From Parasponia andersonii (lineage: Eukaryota; Streptophyta; Magnoliopsida; Rosales; Cannabaceae), in assembly GCA_002914805.1 (NCBI GenBank), contig JXTB01000135.1:802433-866432 (forward strand): a stretch of 64,000 nt of DNA, written 5' to 3'. The notes beneath the pieces are model-generated. The model did not search any database. It worked only from the letters and a program-made list of their open reading frames with translations, and was not told the origin of the DNA. The position numbers and the translations under genes are program-made. Within the stretch, counting starts at the first letter, position 1. Every line of letters starts with the position of its first letter. Positions 48,675 to 58,149 of the stretch are shown here, in pieces.

Positions 48675-48831
48675 TTTATTACAACCTCACACGACCATAC
48701 AAACACACTAAGATCCCATTTATTGTTATTTTATCTGGTAGGGATTCACACATGAAACACTTGAGAGTTATTCACACACAGTGAAACTCAACATCTAAGC
48801 ACACAAAATAGATTAGTCATGTATGTATAAC

Positions 48832-49308
48832 TCAGACTTTGGGATCTGCTTGGTTGGCCAGGACATGGGAGCGAGCTTTGATGAGGAAGAATCCCAGGGT
48901 GTGGCCGGCCACAGCGGCTATGAAGATTCCTATGTTGAAGGACATGACAGAAAGCATGACCAGGTAAGTGAAACCAATCCGGAGAGCATAGACGCTGGCT
49001 TGAATGGCTCTGGCCTTGCTGGCACTTGCGCCGGCTTTAACAGTGGGAGAGACAGACAAAACCTCAGCAGCAATCGCTAGCAGAAAGACAAAGAAGGAAG
49101 CCAGCATATACATGCCAAGATTCTGGTTAGGCCAACCAGAGAACAAGATTGTGGCATTTTTTCCCCAGTAAAGGCTCGAGTGCATCATCGCTTTTGTTGT
49201 GTTTCTCAGGTCGCCGCCCATACCGGGCATGTTGCCGCCACTCATACCGGCCATGTCACCGCCACTCATATTGACCAGGTCGCCGTGATGATGTCCCTCA
49301 TGTGACAT
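48832..49308 (-). CDS. COPT/CTR-type copper transporter
   Basis: A single exon of 158 aa starts at the ATG at 49308 and stops at 48832. The N-terminus is rich in Met and His ('MSHEGHHHGD', then 'GGDMAGMSGGNMPGMGG'), as expected for extracellular Cu(I) capture. 'MMHSSLYWGKNATILFSGWP' precedes TM1 (about 64-84). TM2 (about 108-128) carries the MxxxM copper-selectivity motif 'MLSVM' at 118-122. TM3 (about 129-146) carries GxxxG 'GHTLG' at 135-139, used for trimer packing. The tail ('ANQADPKV') lacks the Cys motif that COPT1 has at its C-terminus. Closest by memory to COPT1/2/6 of the plasma membrane. The reverse-strand poly(A) signal is at 48680-48675. A damaged second copy lies 4.1 kb away. Confidence 0.95.
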   Translation of the reverse strand: MSHEGHHHGDLVNMSGGDMAGMSGGNMPGMGGDLRNTTKAMMHSSLYWGKNATILFSGWPNQNLGMYMLASFFVFLLAIAAEVLSVSPTVKAGASASKARAIQASVYALRIGFTYLVMLSVMSFNIGIFIAAVAGHTLGFFLIKARSHVLANQADPKV

Positions 49309-49470
49309 TTCCTTTGAGAGAGAACTCAGAGACTTGGGATGGTTTGGGTTTTGGCATAGTAAATAGCTTTTCTTGTTGTTTGTATATAATATGAATGGAA
49401 AGAGGAGCTGGAAAGCAACATCTTGGAGATGCTGACGAGGTTTGGAAATTGTAGTCTGGTTATCTATAAG

Positions 49471-49478
49471 TATTTATA
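49471..49478 (-). promoter_or_regulatory. TATA box of COPT gene
   Basis: On the minus strand this reads TATAAATA, 163 bases upstream of the COPT ATG. That places transcription start near 49440 with a leader of about 130 bases. Confidence 0.6.
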
Positions 49479-49704
49479 CACGTATATTAATTTATGTTTC
49501 ATGATTTTTGTCTGTTTTTTCATTTGTTCATTGTTTACTTTTATTTCTTACTCTAAGAAATAAGAAAGGGAGGCATAAGTTTGAGTTATTTTGGTTTTCC
49601 ATAGCAAGATTATATGAGTTGTTTATTTATTTATTTTGAGTAGCTGAAATTACGTTACAATACAGTGAATTGATCAACACGAAGGAAGAGTGCTGCTGGT
49701 CCAG

Positions 49705-49876
49705 GTACAATGAACAGGGATCACGTTTCACCAAGGACAAAATAAATGAGCGGTACCGATGGATAATCTATTAGTTAAAAACTGATTAATTTCTGTTCAT
49801 TGTATTGTCAGCCAAGTGTTTTAGTAATTGTGTTTGTTTTTTATTTGCAGAAATTGTATTACATAAAGCGCCGTAC
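49705..49876. promoter_or_regulatory. Three GTAC copper-response-type motifs upstream of COPT
   Basis: GTAC cores lie at 49705-49708, 49753-49756 and 49873-49876, about 230-400 bases upstream of the COPT TATA box. GTAC is the core bound by the copper regulator SPL7, which induces plasma-membrane COPT genes under copper shortage. GTAC is palindromic, so strand is not informative. Function is inferred. Confidence 0.45.
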
Positions 49877-49879
49877 GTC

Positions 49880-51379
49880 GATGTTAGTGGTGTTGACACT
49901 AATTTTGTCCCTGTCCAGGTGTTGCTTTACGATGCACATGTAAAACATCCACTTTCATTGGGGACCGTATAATATTTATATAGAGAGTTTTTATTACAAA
50001 ATTAGGTAATCTTAAAAATTGATAAAAGTTGTTGGAAGAAAAATTGCACAATAGAATTTTGACGAAATTGACTCTTGATGCAGATCATTGTTGATATATA
50101 CTCTACGTTTTGATGGTTAGTTCATTTTTCTTTCAGTATTTATTATTGTTGTTTTTACTCTTCAAAGATCCACAAAATACTATTCTATACACTATTCATA
50201 TTTAGACAGATTTGATAAAAAATCATCATAGATCTAGATTTAGATAGATTAAAATAACAAAAAAATAAATAAATCCAACAAACCACTATAGTTCTAGATC
50301 TAAAATTATGAGGAAAACTATCTCCTAACATAGAAAAATTATTTAACAATACTACTAAAAATAGGAAAGAAAACTATAAAAAAACCTATACTGAAGAGAG
50401 GGAAGACACTTGTTAATGAAGCGAGCTACTGATGTCTGCTAGACACTTGTTAATGAAGGACACTTGTTAATGAAGCGAGCTACTGATGTCTGCTAGACAC
50501 TTGTTAATGAAGGACACTTAGGCCAGGATGATTTTTGCTGGAAAAGGGCCGGAGGAATTCTAGAGAAAAGTGTAGAAGGTTTATTGAAAAAAAAAATAGG
50601 AGATTTCAATTTCCCTACTTTGTGACTGGTTCTAAGTTCTAACATGGTTTGGAGAATTACCCCAAAAAGTGCTTTGATATCTATGTTTTCTAAAATATGT
50701 CACCATTTTCTCACGAAAATTAGAATGATTTGAATTTTATCATTTTTTATATTAGACTTGTATTTATTAATCTTGGGACATTGACGTTAAACCACTGGAC
50801 TATTAAGAGTATTGCATCGAATTATATATATGATAACTCAATTGGCCTAAGTTAACCTGTATATTTTGACGAAATTAGTTGGCTCAATTATTAAAAGCAC
50901 CCATTATTTAGGATCTCAGTACTAGATTCGACTCATACTGAGGATAGACATGAAAATCTATTATCCTTAATTGGGTGGGATAGAAATTAGATAGTAATAG
51001 ATATTTTCTTATATATAAGGAATATTCTCGATGTATTATAAATTACACATACAATAACCCAAATAGGTAGACATCACTTTTGGCTATGAAGAGGCAAAAA
51101 AAAAAAATGTGTCACCACCATCTCACGAAAATTAGAATTTGCTCATCCAATAACTGGTCAATTATTTTTCTCAACTCAAAGATTGAAATGGAAAAAAGAA
51201 AAAAAAAAAATCTAAGTTTGATTAGGAAGAAGCACGAATGGCTACTACCTAGATCAGAAAGATAGATATAGGAAAATTAGCCTAACTAGTTCTAATTTGG
51301 CTTAATTTGACTTTTTTAGTTCATTTTTTCAAAATAACATTTCTAATACTCTCTGAGCAACAAAAAATCTATAATGTAA
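49880..51379. other. Intergenic, short repeats
   Basis: No gene is seen. It contains the 54-bp tandem duplication listed separately and AT-rich sequence. The open frame at 51080-51265 is Lys-rich from A-runs and not called. Confidence 0.55.
50405..50512. repeat. 54-bp tandem duplication
   Basis: Two essentially identical 54-bp units start at 50405 and 50459. Each contains 'gacacttgttaatgaag' twice, once before 'cgagctactgatgtctgct' and once after it, so a smaller nested repeat is visible. Confidence 0.9.
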
Positions 51380-51436
51380 CACACGCACGCACAAGCACAC
51401 AATGCATGAGCGCGTGCGCCCACACACACGCGCGCA
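51380..51436. repeat. Alternating purine-pyrimidine (CA/CG) tract
   Basis: This degenerate CA/CG-alternating run ('acacacgcacgcacaagcac', later 'cacacacacgcgcgcac') is of the type that can adopt Z-DNA. It is the only CG-rich alternating tract seen in the window. Confidence 0.7.
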
Positions 51437-52222
51437 CAAAGATCTTCTTTATCTCTTAAATTATCTAATGTTCCTCCAAGAGGACTCTGTCACTTTTCAC
51501 TTTGTCTTTCAAATCTCTCCGTTTCATCCCTCTTTAATAGCTTCTACTTCTTTCTTTTTTACCTCTTTGGAGATCCAAGACTCGTCTTACCAATCAGCTT
51601 GAAATGGCTGACGAACATGTGGAATAGGTTGGGTCTAGGTGGCGGTACAAGAGCAGGACATCTCAGTTGGGTTTATTGGGTTTTGCCTCACCTAGAAATA
51701 CGAGAAGATCGAATAGGCTACTCGATATGGAAGTGAAGGAAGAAAAGGACTTGGGTTTGGTTGAAGATGTTGGAAAGTCGAGAAAAAGTCACCATATTGC
51801 ACGGTCTAAGAAGGAGAAGCTGAGCTTGATTTCTTCTGTGCCCTCTTCAAATTTGTCTCCAAGTAAGTTCTAAATGTGTGATTGACAGGAACTTTTGTGA
51901 CTTTAAATCACATATCTTGACTACTATTAGTGATTGTATGACCTAAAGCCACATATTATATTATGACTTCTAATATGTAAGTTGTGGATTTTCATATGAA
52001 AATTATATTTTACGTGAGATATGGGCATTCTTAGTCATTGGTAGCTAATGTGAATATTTATTTTGATTTTATAACGTAGTACTAATTTGCCGAATGTGAT
52101 GCACGTATTGTAAAAAAAAATATCAATATAATTTACTAGTCAATATTTTCTTGGAAACAATGAATAAAATGAATAATGTTTTGTAAAACATTAATTGTGT
52201 GACTAATTACGTGCGACAAAAC
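51437..52222. other. Intergenic, possible gene relic near 51604-51873
   Basis: A short open frame at 51667-51873 (68 codons, 'GFASPRNTRRSNRLL', 'RSKKEKLSLISSV') follows a seven-codon start-stop 'MADEHVE*' at 51604. The composition looks gene-like and moderately less AT-rich than the flanks, but I recognise no family and there is no clear splice continuation. It is listed as a possible pseudogene relic only. Confidence 0.3.
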
Positions 52223-52760
52223 AAATCAAGATGAATCGAGTAACAGGGTTTCTATTTTTTGTTACTGTCATCACAAATGTGTGACTATTGGTTGTATTAA
52301 AATATAAATTCCATTAACTATTCATAATAATGTAAAACAAACTTTGACCAGCAATCATAAAATTGTGACTATCAATAACAAAATTATGAGTAATATAACA
52401 ATTTAAAACTTACTCGGAAGAAAGACGCTATAAAAATTGTGACAATCGGTCACAAAATTATGACATTACTCATGTCTTTAAAAATTCACAATATTCGAAC
52501 TGATAAAATAAATCAAGATGAATCAAGTGGCAACTTCTCTATCTTTTGTTACTACCCATCACAAATGTGTTCTTATTGGTGGTACTAAAATATAAATTCT
52601 TTTAACTATTCGTAATGATGTAAAACAAACTTTGACCAGCAATCATAAAATTGTGAATAATATAACAATTTAAAACTTACCCAAAAAATGTGTCATAAAA
52701 ATTGTGACTATTCACAAAATTATGACACTATCTATATTTTCAAAAATTCATAATGATATA
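52223..52760. repeat. Direct repeat of about 287 bp, two copies
   Basis: Copies start at 52223 and 52510 with 'aaatcaagatgaatc'. Both contain 'catcacaaatgtgt', 'taaaacaaactttgaccagc' and 'aatcataaaattgtgac'. Many gtgac/gtcac and 'cacaaaattgtg' words inside are self-complementary. It is probably a duplicated piece of a non-autonomous DNA element. Confidence 0.75.
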
Positions 52761-53374
52761 ATATTCATAATGATGTAAAATAAATTATTCTGTAAAAACC
52801 TATCAAGTCACAAAATTGTGACTACTAATAACTAAACATAAAATGGCAGAAAAAATAATTTCAAAATGACTATTTTGTTCTCTCGAAAAAGAACTAAAAA
52901 AAATTATTATTTTGAAAAAATGAACTAAAAAAGTCATTTAACCCCAATTTGAACTACCAGGTCAATTTCCCATAGTTATATCCCATGATTCTACCAATGG
53001 GCCGGCACATGGTCCATGTTTTTAACCCCCTTGATCAAAGAAACCAATTAATGTCTTTTCATTTTTTTCTTGTTTAAACTTTTTGTTTATTTCGTCTATG
53101 AGGTGGAAAACTGGAAACCACTTAGCCATTGCATATTTATTGTGTACTTTCGGTAAAAATTGTTCGTTAAGAAATATTCATACTTAATTAGAACATAAAA
53201 TTTCTTGACAAATACGATTTTGGATAAGCTAGAGACTATTACACGCATAAGTTATATACAAACGTCAAAGAAACCAATAAAAATAAGAGTAATGCTATAC
53301 ATTTCATGTTACTTGATTTGATGGGTTATAATTTCTAACAAGAGTGCCATTACAAAATTTTATATGTTAATTTN

Positions 53375-53631
53375 AGTAATAAGAGATCCCAACACGAAAA
53401 CCATAGACGCAGGCCCGACTATATAAGCAGCCATGATCATCGGAACCTCGACGGCGACGGCCATGAAATACACTAACAGTAGAGCCAATATGTATATTCG
53501 GAGGGCTCTGGTCAGGCCACCCGGTCAACGAGGACTATAGCATGGGAGCCCCAGTGGAAGCTCATACGTTGCATCTTCATATTCTTCTTCGTACCATTAC
53601 CATCGTCATCATCCATATTTGTCATCTCCAT
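53375..53631 (-). pseudogene. Damaged second COPT copper transporter copy
   Basis: On the minus strand from an ATG at 53631 the text reads 'MEMTNMDDDDGNGTKK', then 'MQRMSFHWGSHAIVL', matching the MxxMxFxWGxxxxxL block before TM1 of COPT proteins. A frame change follows, then 'TGWPDQSPP' in a second frame. A further frame change follows, then the TM1-like 'LALLLVYFMAVAVEV' in a third. The segment between TM1 and TM2 seems to be missing. It stops abruptly at the single N at 53374. It lies in the same orientation as the intact COPT gene 4.1 kb away, so it is a tandem relative. The two frameshifts indicate a pseudogene, though the N leaves some doubt about assembly quality. Confidence 0.85.
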
Positions 53632-55194
53632 CCCTAGCAAGTGCCGAATAGTACAATTATATTTTTATTAATATTTTTTGTTTCTTTGATCACTTAATTT
53701 GGTCCTCTTGTCTTGTCTTTTCATGTGTGTAATATAATTTGCGTATATATATGTACTAAAAAAATAAAAAACTCAGTGAATTTCACTGACAACAAAAGTT
53801 ATGATTAAAAGTGAAAAATTAATGACTAAATGAATGTCTTTGTCTCTATATCCTGATTAAAAAATCTATGGCTGAAACTTTTAGTTACGAAATGATAATT
53901 TGTCATGATTAAATATATTTTAGTTAAGATAAATTTTATACTATAAACAAAAAGTTAAGTTGCGACTAAAATACTTCATTTTATATCTATGTAATATATA
54001 TATATATATACACATATATATATATACACATATATTAAGGAATACGCTATATATATTAAAATAAATTCCTTCTATAAATTCTTTTATTTCCATACTTTGC
54101 CTCGTTCAAAAATTAAAATTTTGGTTTTTATTAAATCCTTAATAAATACTATGCAACCATTTTATATTTTTCTTTAAAACTTCCTCTTTATCATTTTTTA
54201 CCTCTCTAGATTTTTCTCTTTCATAATATTTATTAAAACTTGTTTGTTGCTTAGAATTTATGTTCAACAAGTAGCAATTAACGTGATATCATATTATATT
54301 ATGTCATGTTTAAAATTGAAAAAAAATAAGTTTTGTATTGAATACATGCATGCCTATATATACATTATTTGGTAGAATTATTTTCATGTTTTACATTTGC
54401 ATTTTCTAATTAATTGTTGTAATCTATATATATTTGATTATGAACTTATGAATTTTAAACATATGTATATTAATGTTAGTGACATGTTTGTAAATCTAAT
54501 ATAATTTTTTGTCTTCTATTACTATGTAAATTTTTATATAAAAATAAATAGTTTTCTATAGTGAAAAAAATTTATTTTTATTTATGTCGATCCTGAAATT
54601 AATTTTTGGCTCTGCCATTGACTAAATATCAATTTTTAGCCACAAAAAATATTAGTTATAATTAATGTCATTTTTAGTCATAAAAAAGTTTGCTGACTAA
54701 AAACTTGTCATTTTTTTTAGTGATATGTAAGTTATAATAGTATGTACGAAATTAATTAAATAGACGTGAGATTTTGAAATGTTTTGGTGTTAACGACGAG
54801 GTATGTTAAAATCATAATTTCTGTCGACGTCCTTAGATTCTTGGCTTTTGTGGCTTAGAGGTTGGACGAAATGTCATTAGATTTCTTGTGATGACTTTTC
54901 AGATATAAAAACGAAGAAAACTAAAAATGACCTACGTAAAATCTGACATACGGCAATGTAGAAAATGGACAGAACATATTTTTAAACGAAGAGAATAAAA
55001 CAAAAATATATGATCAACAACCGAGTGAGAGAGAGTCAACATTTTTGAAAATGACGAATATTTGACAAAATACCAAGACAAACGACATTAATGTTCTATT
55101 GACAAAATGACCAACGGCAGACATTAATGTCCTAAAGGCTTAATTCCTGAATAAGGCTAAAACGTATTCATACTAAATGGTTTTGGACTTGAGT
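53632..55194. other. Intergenic, (TA)n tract and DNA-transposon-like ends
   Basis: No gene is seen. A TA-rich microsatellite lies at 53992-54036. Around 54600-54722 repeated 'agtcataaaaaagtttgctg' and 'gactaaaaacttgtcattt' words finish in 'tttttttagtg', resembling a CACTA-type end. 'cactgacaac' at 53784 might be the opposite end, but no target duplication supports it. Confidence 0.45.
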
Positions 55195-55475
55195 TGTAAA
55201 AACCCGGAATTTTCGAGGGTAATTTAGACATTTTATCAATTTTCCGGATAAAATATTGTGGAGACTAATTTGCAAAAGTTTTGTTCAGATGGACTAAATT
55301 GCAAATTTTGGGGGACCAGATTGATAGAGATTTGAAATTTTGGGGACATATGTGCAATTTTTGAAAAATTACACAGCCCAATAGAGAGGGGCCACGTGCA
55401 CACCTTTTTTTTTCACCTCTCTCTCTCTTCTCTCTCCTCCCTCCCCCGAGCTCTCTCTCTCTCCCTCATCTCTCT
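55195..55475 (+). repeat. Truncated gypsy LTR fragment
   Basis: It starts 'tgtaaaaacccggaattttc', the usual opening of a Tekay/Del-type gypsy LTR, and continues through 'ggactaaattgcaaatttt' and 'atgtgcaatttttga' to a CT-rich stretch. It ends at the single N at 55476, after which the text is unrelated. No partner LTR is in the window. It is a relative of, but in opposite orientation to, the long LTR that starts at 55713. Confidence 0.6.
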
Positions 55476-55712
55476 CNTGGGCCAATAAACTCTTAGATCC
55501 GTACATTTCTACGGAATATTCTCGTAGAAACTACATATAAGTCCGAAGAGGTAAAAATAGCTTCTTGGTGATAAAGAGGTAGAAATGTGTCCCCATCATT
55601 CATGGATTTTTTTTTAAATATGATATTTGATAGAATTTTAACATTGCCTAAAAAGAAACAATAATACCAAAGAGATGCTGATCGATTATCATTTCTCAAC
55701 TCAAGGATAAAA

Positions 55713-58107
55713 TATCACCACCGAAAATCAAAAACCATGACTTTTAGTAAATTTAAATAAAAACAGTGATAAATAGAAATTTTCAAAATTTTCAGAAAAA
55801 ATCGAGTACTTAAAATTTAAGTTTTAGTTCTCAAAAGTAAGTAAATTTTAATATTGGATTAACTCGAAAAATTATAGCATTATCTACTAGTTTTAAATTT
55901 CCAAGTTATTTTTAATTTTAAATTTAGAGAAATGATAAATAATAAAATTTAGAAACTTTTTATTTAAAACATTAAGTTTAATAAAAGTGTTCAATTTAAA
56001 ATTATAGGCCCATAGTTAAAATAATTTTCATAAAATCATTTCTATATCTAAGTACTCGATTAAATATCGAAATCATCCTCATACATCTACTCAGTAAATA
56101 TACTACTAATGGCTAAACAAACTTGACTTAGAAAATGGGAAAATGATATAGAGTACGAACCAACCAATGAAGAGGACTGGAACTGCAAACATATGCCAAA
56201 CATACTTGCCAAGCCACACGAATATCTATCACAGAATAATTTGACACCTGAAAGGGGAAGGAAGTAGGGGGTGAGCACGTGAATGCTTAGTAGAAAACTC
56301 AATTACCTTTTTGGGAAAAACTTTTTTTTTGTAATTCTCAATACAACTGCATGGTTAATAATTCTAGAAAGCATTTTAATAAATATGGAGCATTCGAAAC
56401 ATATATAGAAAACCTTTATAGAAAATCATGCTCAAACCAAAACCAGATATATATCCAGGTTAAAACAGATAGAAAACTATAATAAAACAAGCATGGTGCA
56501 TATCACATAAATCAACATATCACATGAGTTCTCATCCTCTTATTACAACTAGACCAACTTATATTACATGTATTGAATGCTCTTTGCCTGACATCTATCT
56601 CTGAAAACTGGAGGGACACCCATGTGTTAACTCCTACCAAACCGGAGGGGCACCGAATGCCTACGCCAATCAAATGGAGATAGTCAGAAAACAAACCCCG
56701 CGCAGGTTTACGAGCTCTCACCGAAGCGGATGTACTAGTCCGCCTACTACAACACCATGATGCCTAAGACGACTCTCGTGCATGATCATATGAAATGTGC
56801 AATATATATAGAGTCTTAATCAACCATGCAGTGGTTTAACATTCTAGACATACTCTAATTTTTAATTAAAAATCCATTTTGTACTTTAAAATCCAAAAGT
56901 ACAGTTTCTATGGTTTTACCAAAATCCAAGTATAAAAACTTGTAGAAAATTATATTTAAAAATATTTAGAGCAGTCTACAGTGTTTCACAAATTCATAGT
57001 TTATTAAAATAACTATTCAAATAATTCAATTTAATAAATCACGAAATTTTATTTTTCAGAATAAATTCCAATTTTAATGAAAATGATAGAAAAAAAGGAA
57101 ATTGAATCCCTTACCTCAATCGAATATTCAAATAGTGCTACGGAGCTATGGAGAAAGTTTGGCATCATTTGTGTATTGTTTGGAAGGTCGAACATCGTTT
57201 TAGAGCTTTTGATCGATAGGTTTGAAAACTTGATTTTCAATTGGAGCTTCAGATCATTAAACGAACTTCACTACTGAATTCAGAGTACCCAAAAACGCTA
57301 GATTAGATATATAGTTCAATTGATTCGGGCTCGGAACGAACCCGGGCCCGCGACACGCAAAACGAGACGATCTAAGCTATTAGATTTAGATTTTCTTGCC
57401 CGTCACCAAATATAGACAATATATATATATATCAAAAATTTTATTTTCACGAGTACATCACAAATATGAGATTTATTTTATGTTCTATCGGTCGGATTGA
57501 AAAATTTAAATATAAAATGAAAATAGCTCAAAATTAACAAAAATGGTAAAATTCAATCCAGACAATATTGAGTCAAGATATATATACCATGTTGAAGATC
57601 GTGACTAAACGAGTCAAACCCGACCAGTTTCATGGCGAAACGTCGCCGGAATCGGCGCCGACGAGATTCGGAAGCCACAGTGTTTTTCGGCTATTTCCGG
57701 CGAACGGCTAGCTTTCAGGCGGCAGGACTTGCAGTGCGGTGATCGTCCGGAGCTGGGCTCTCTTCGCCTACCGGTGGCGATCCTCGTCGACGTCGGGAAA
57801 AGCTTCGTCAGAGCAACGCAAGAAATCGGCATTTTTAGCCGGCAAATCGCAGAAGAGGAGAGAGAAAGATCTGAGGGAGAATGATGCAGACCACGTGTCT
57901 GCTCTTGAAGGGGCAGTGCAATTTTTAAAAAAATTGCACATAAGTCCCTAATTTTAAAATTTTATTTCAAAATAGTCCTTTAGTTTTTCAAATTAGTCCC
58001 TTTATCAAAATTTCTTTCAAATTAACCCAAAATTTGAATTTTTAATTAAATTAATATATATATTTTAAAAGACTAAAATACCCTTCCAAAATTTAAGGGG
58101 TTTTACA
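55713..58107 (-). repeat. 3' LTR (left copy) of the LARD-like element, 2395 bp
   Basis: On the minus strand it opens 'tgtaaaaccccttaaatttt' at 58107 and ends near 55713. It aligns with 62117-63901 over about 1.8 kb, with one indel of about 28 bases near 55830 and scattered substitutions. The part at 57534-58107, including a GC-rich CCGGCG-laden block (57640-57830), has no counterpart before the window end. Small minus-strand open frames (56302-56087 and 56721-56512) recur in the other LTR simply because the LTRs are copies. Confidence 0.85.
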
Positions 58108-58149
58108 TCATTCCCTTCTTAAAAGAATTTCATCCCGAAATTCAGAAAC
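58108..58149 (-). pseudogene. Last codons of a gypsy polyprotein plus polypurine tract
   Basis: On the minus strand the reading is 'VSEFRDEILLRRE' and a TGA stop that abuts the LTR. Plant chromovirus (Tekay/Del-type) polyproteins end in a similar [FE]xDEILLRxG/E text at this position. The overlapping 'aagaaggga' is the polypurine tract. Upstream frames carry no further pol homology. Confidence 0.7.

Noticed and set aside
53784-54722. Possible CACTA element from 'cactgacaac' to 'tttttttagtg'
   Set aside because: Ends are weakly complementary and the flanking triplets (ttt and ata) do not match as a target duplication.
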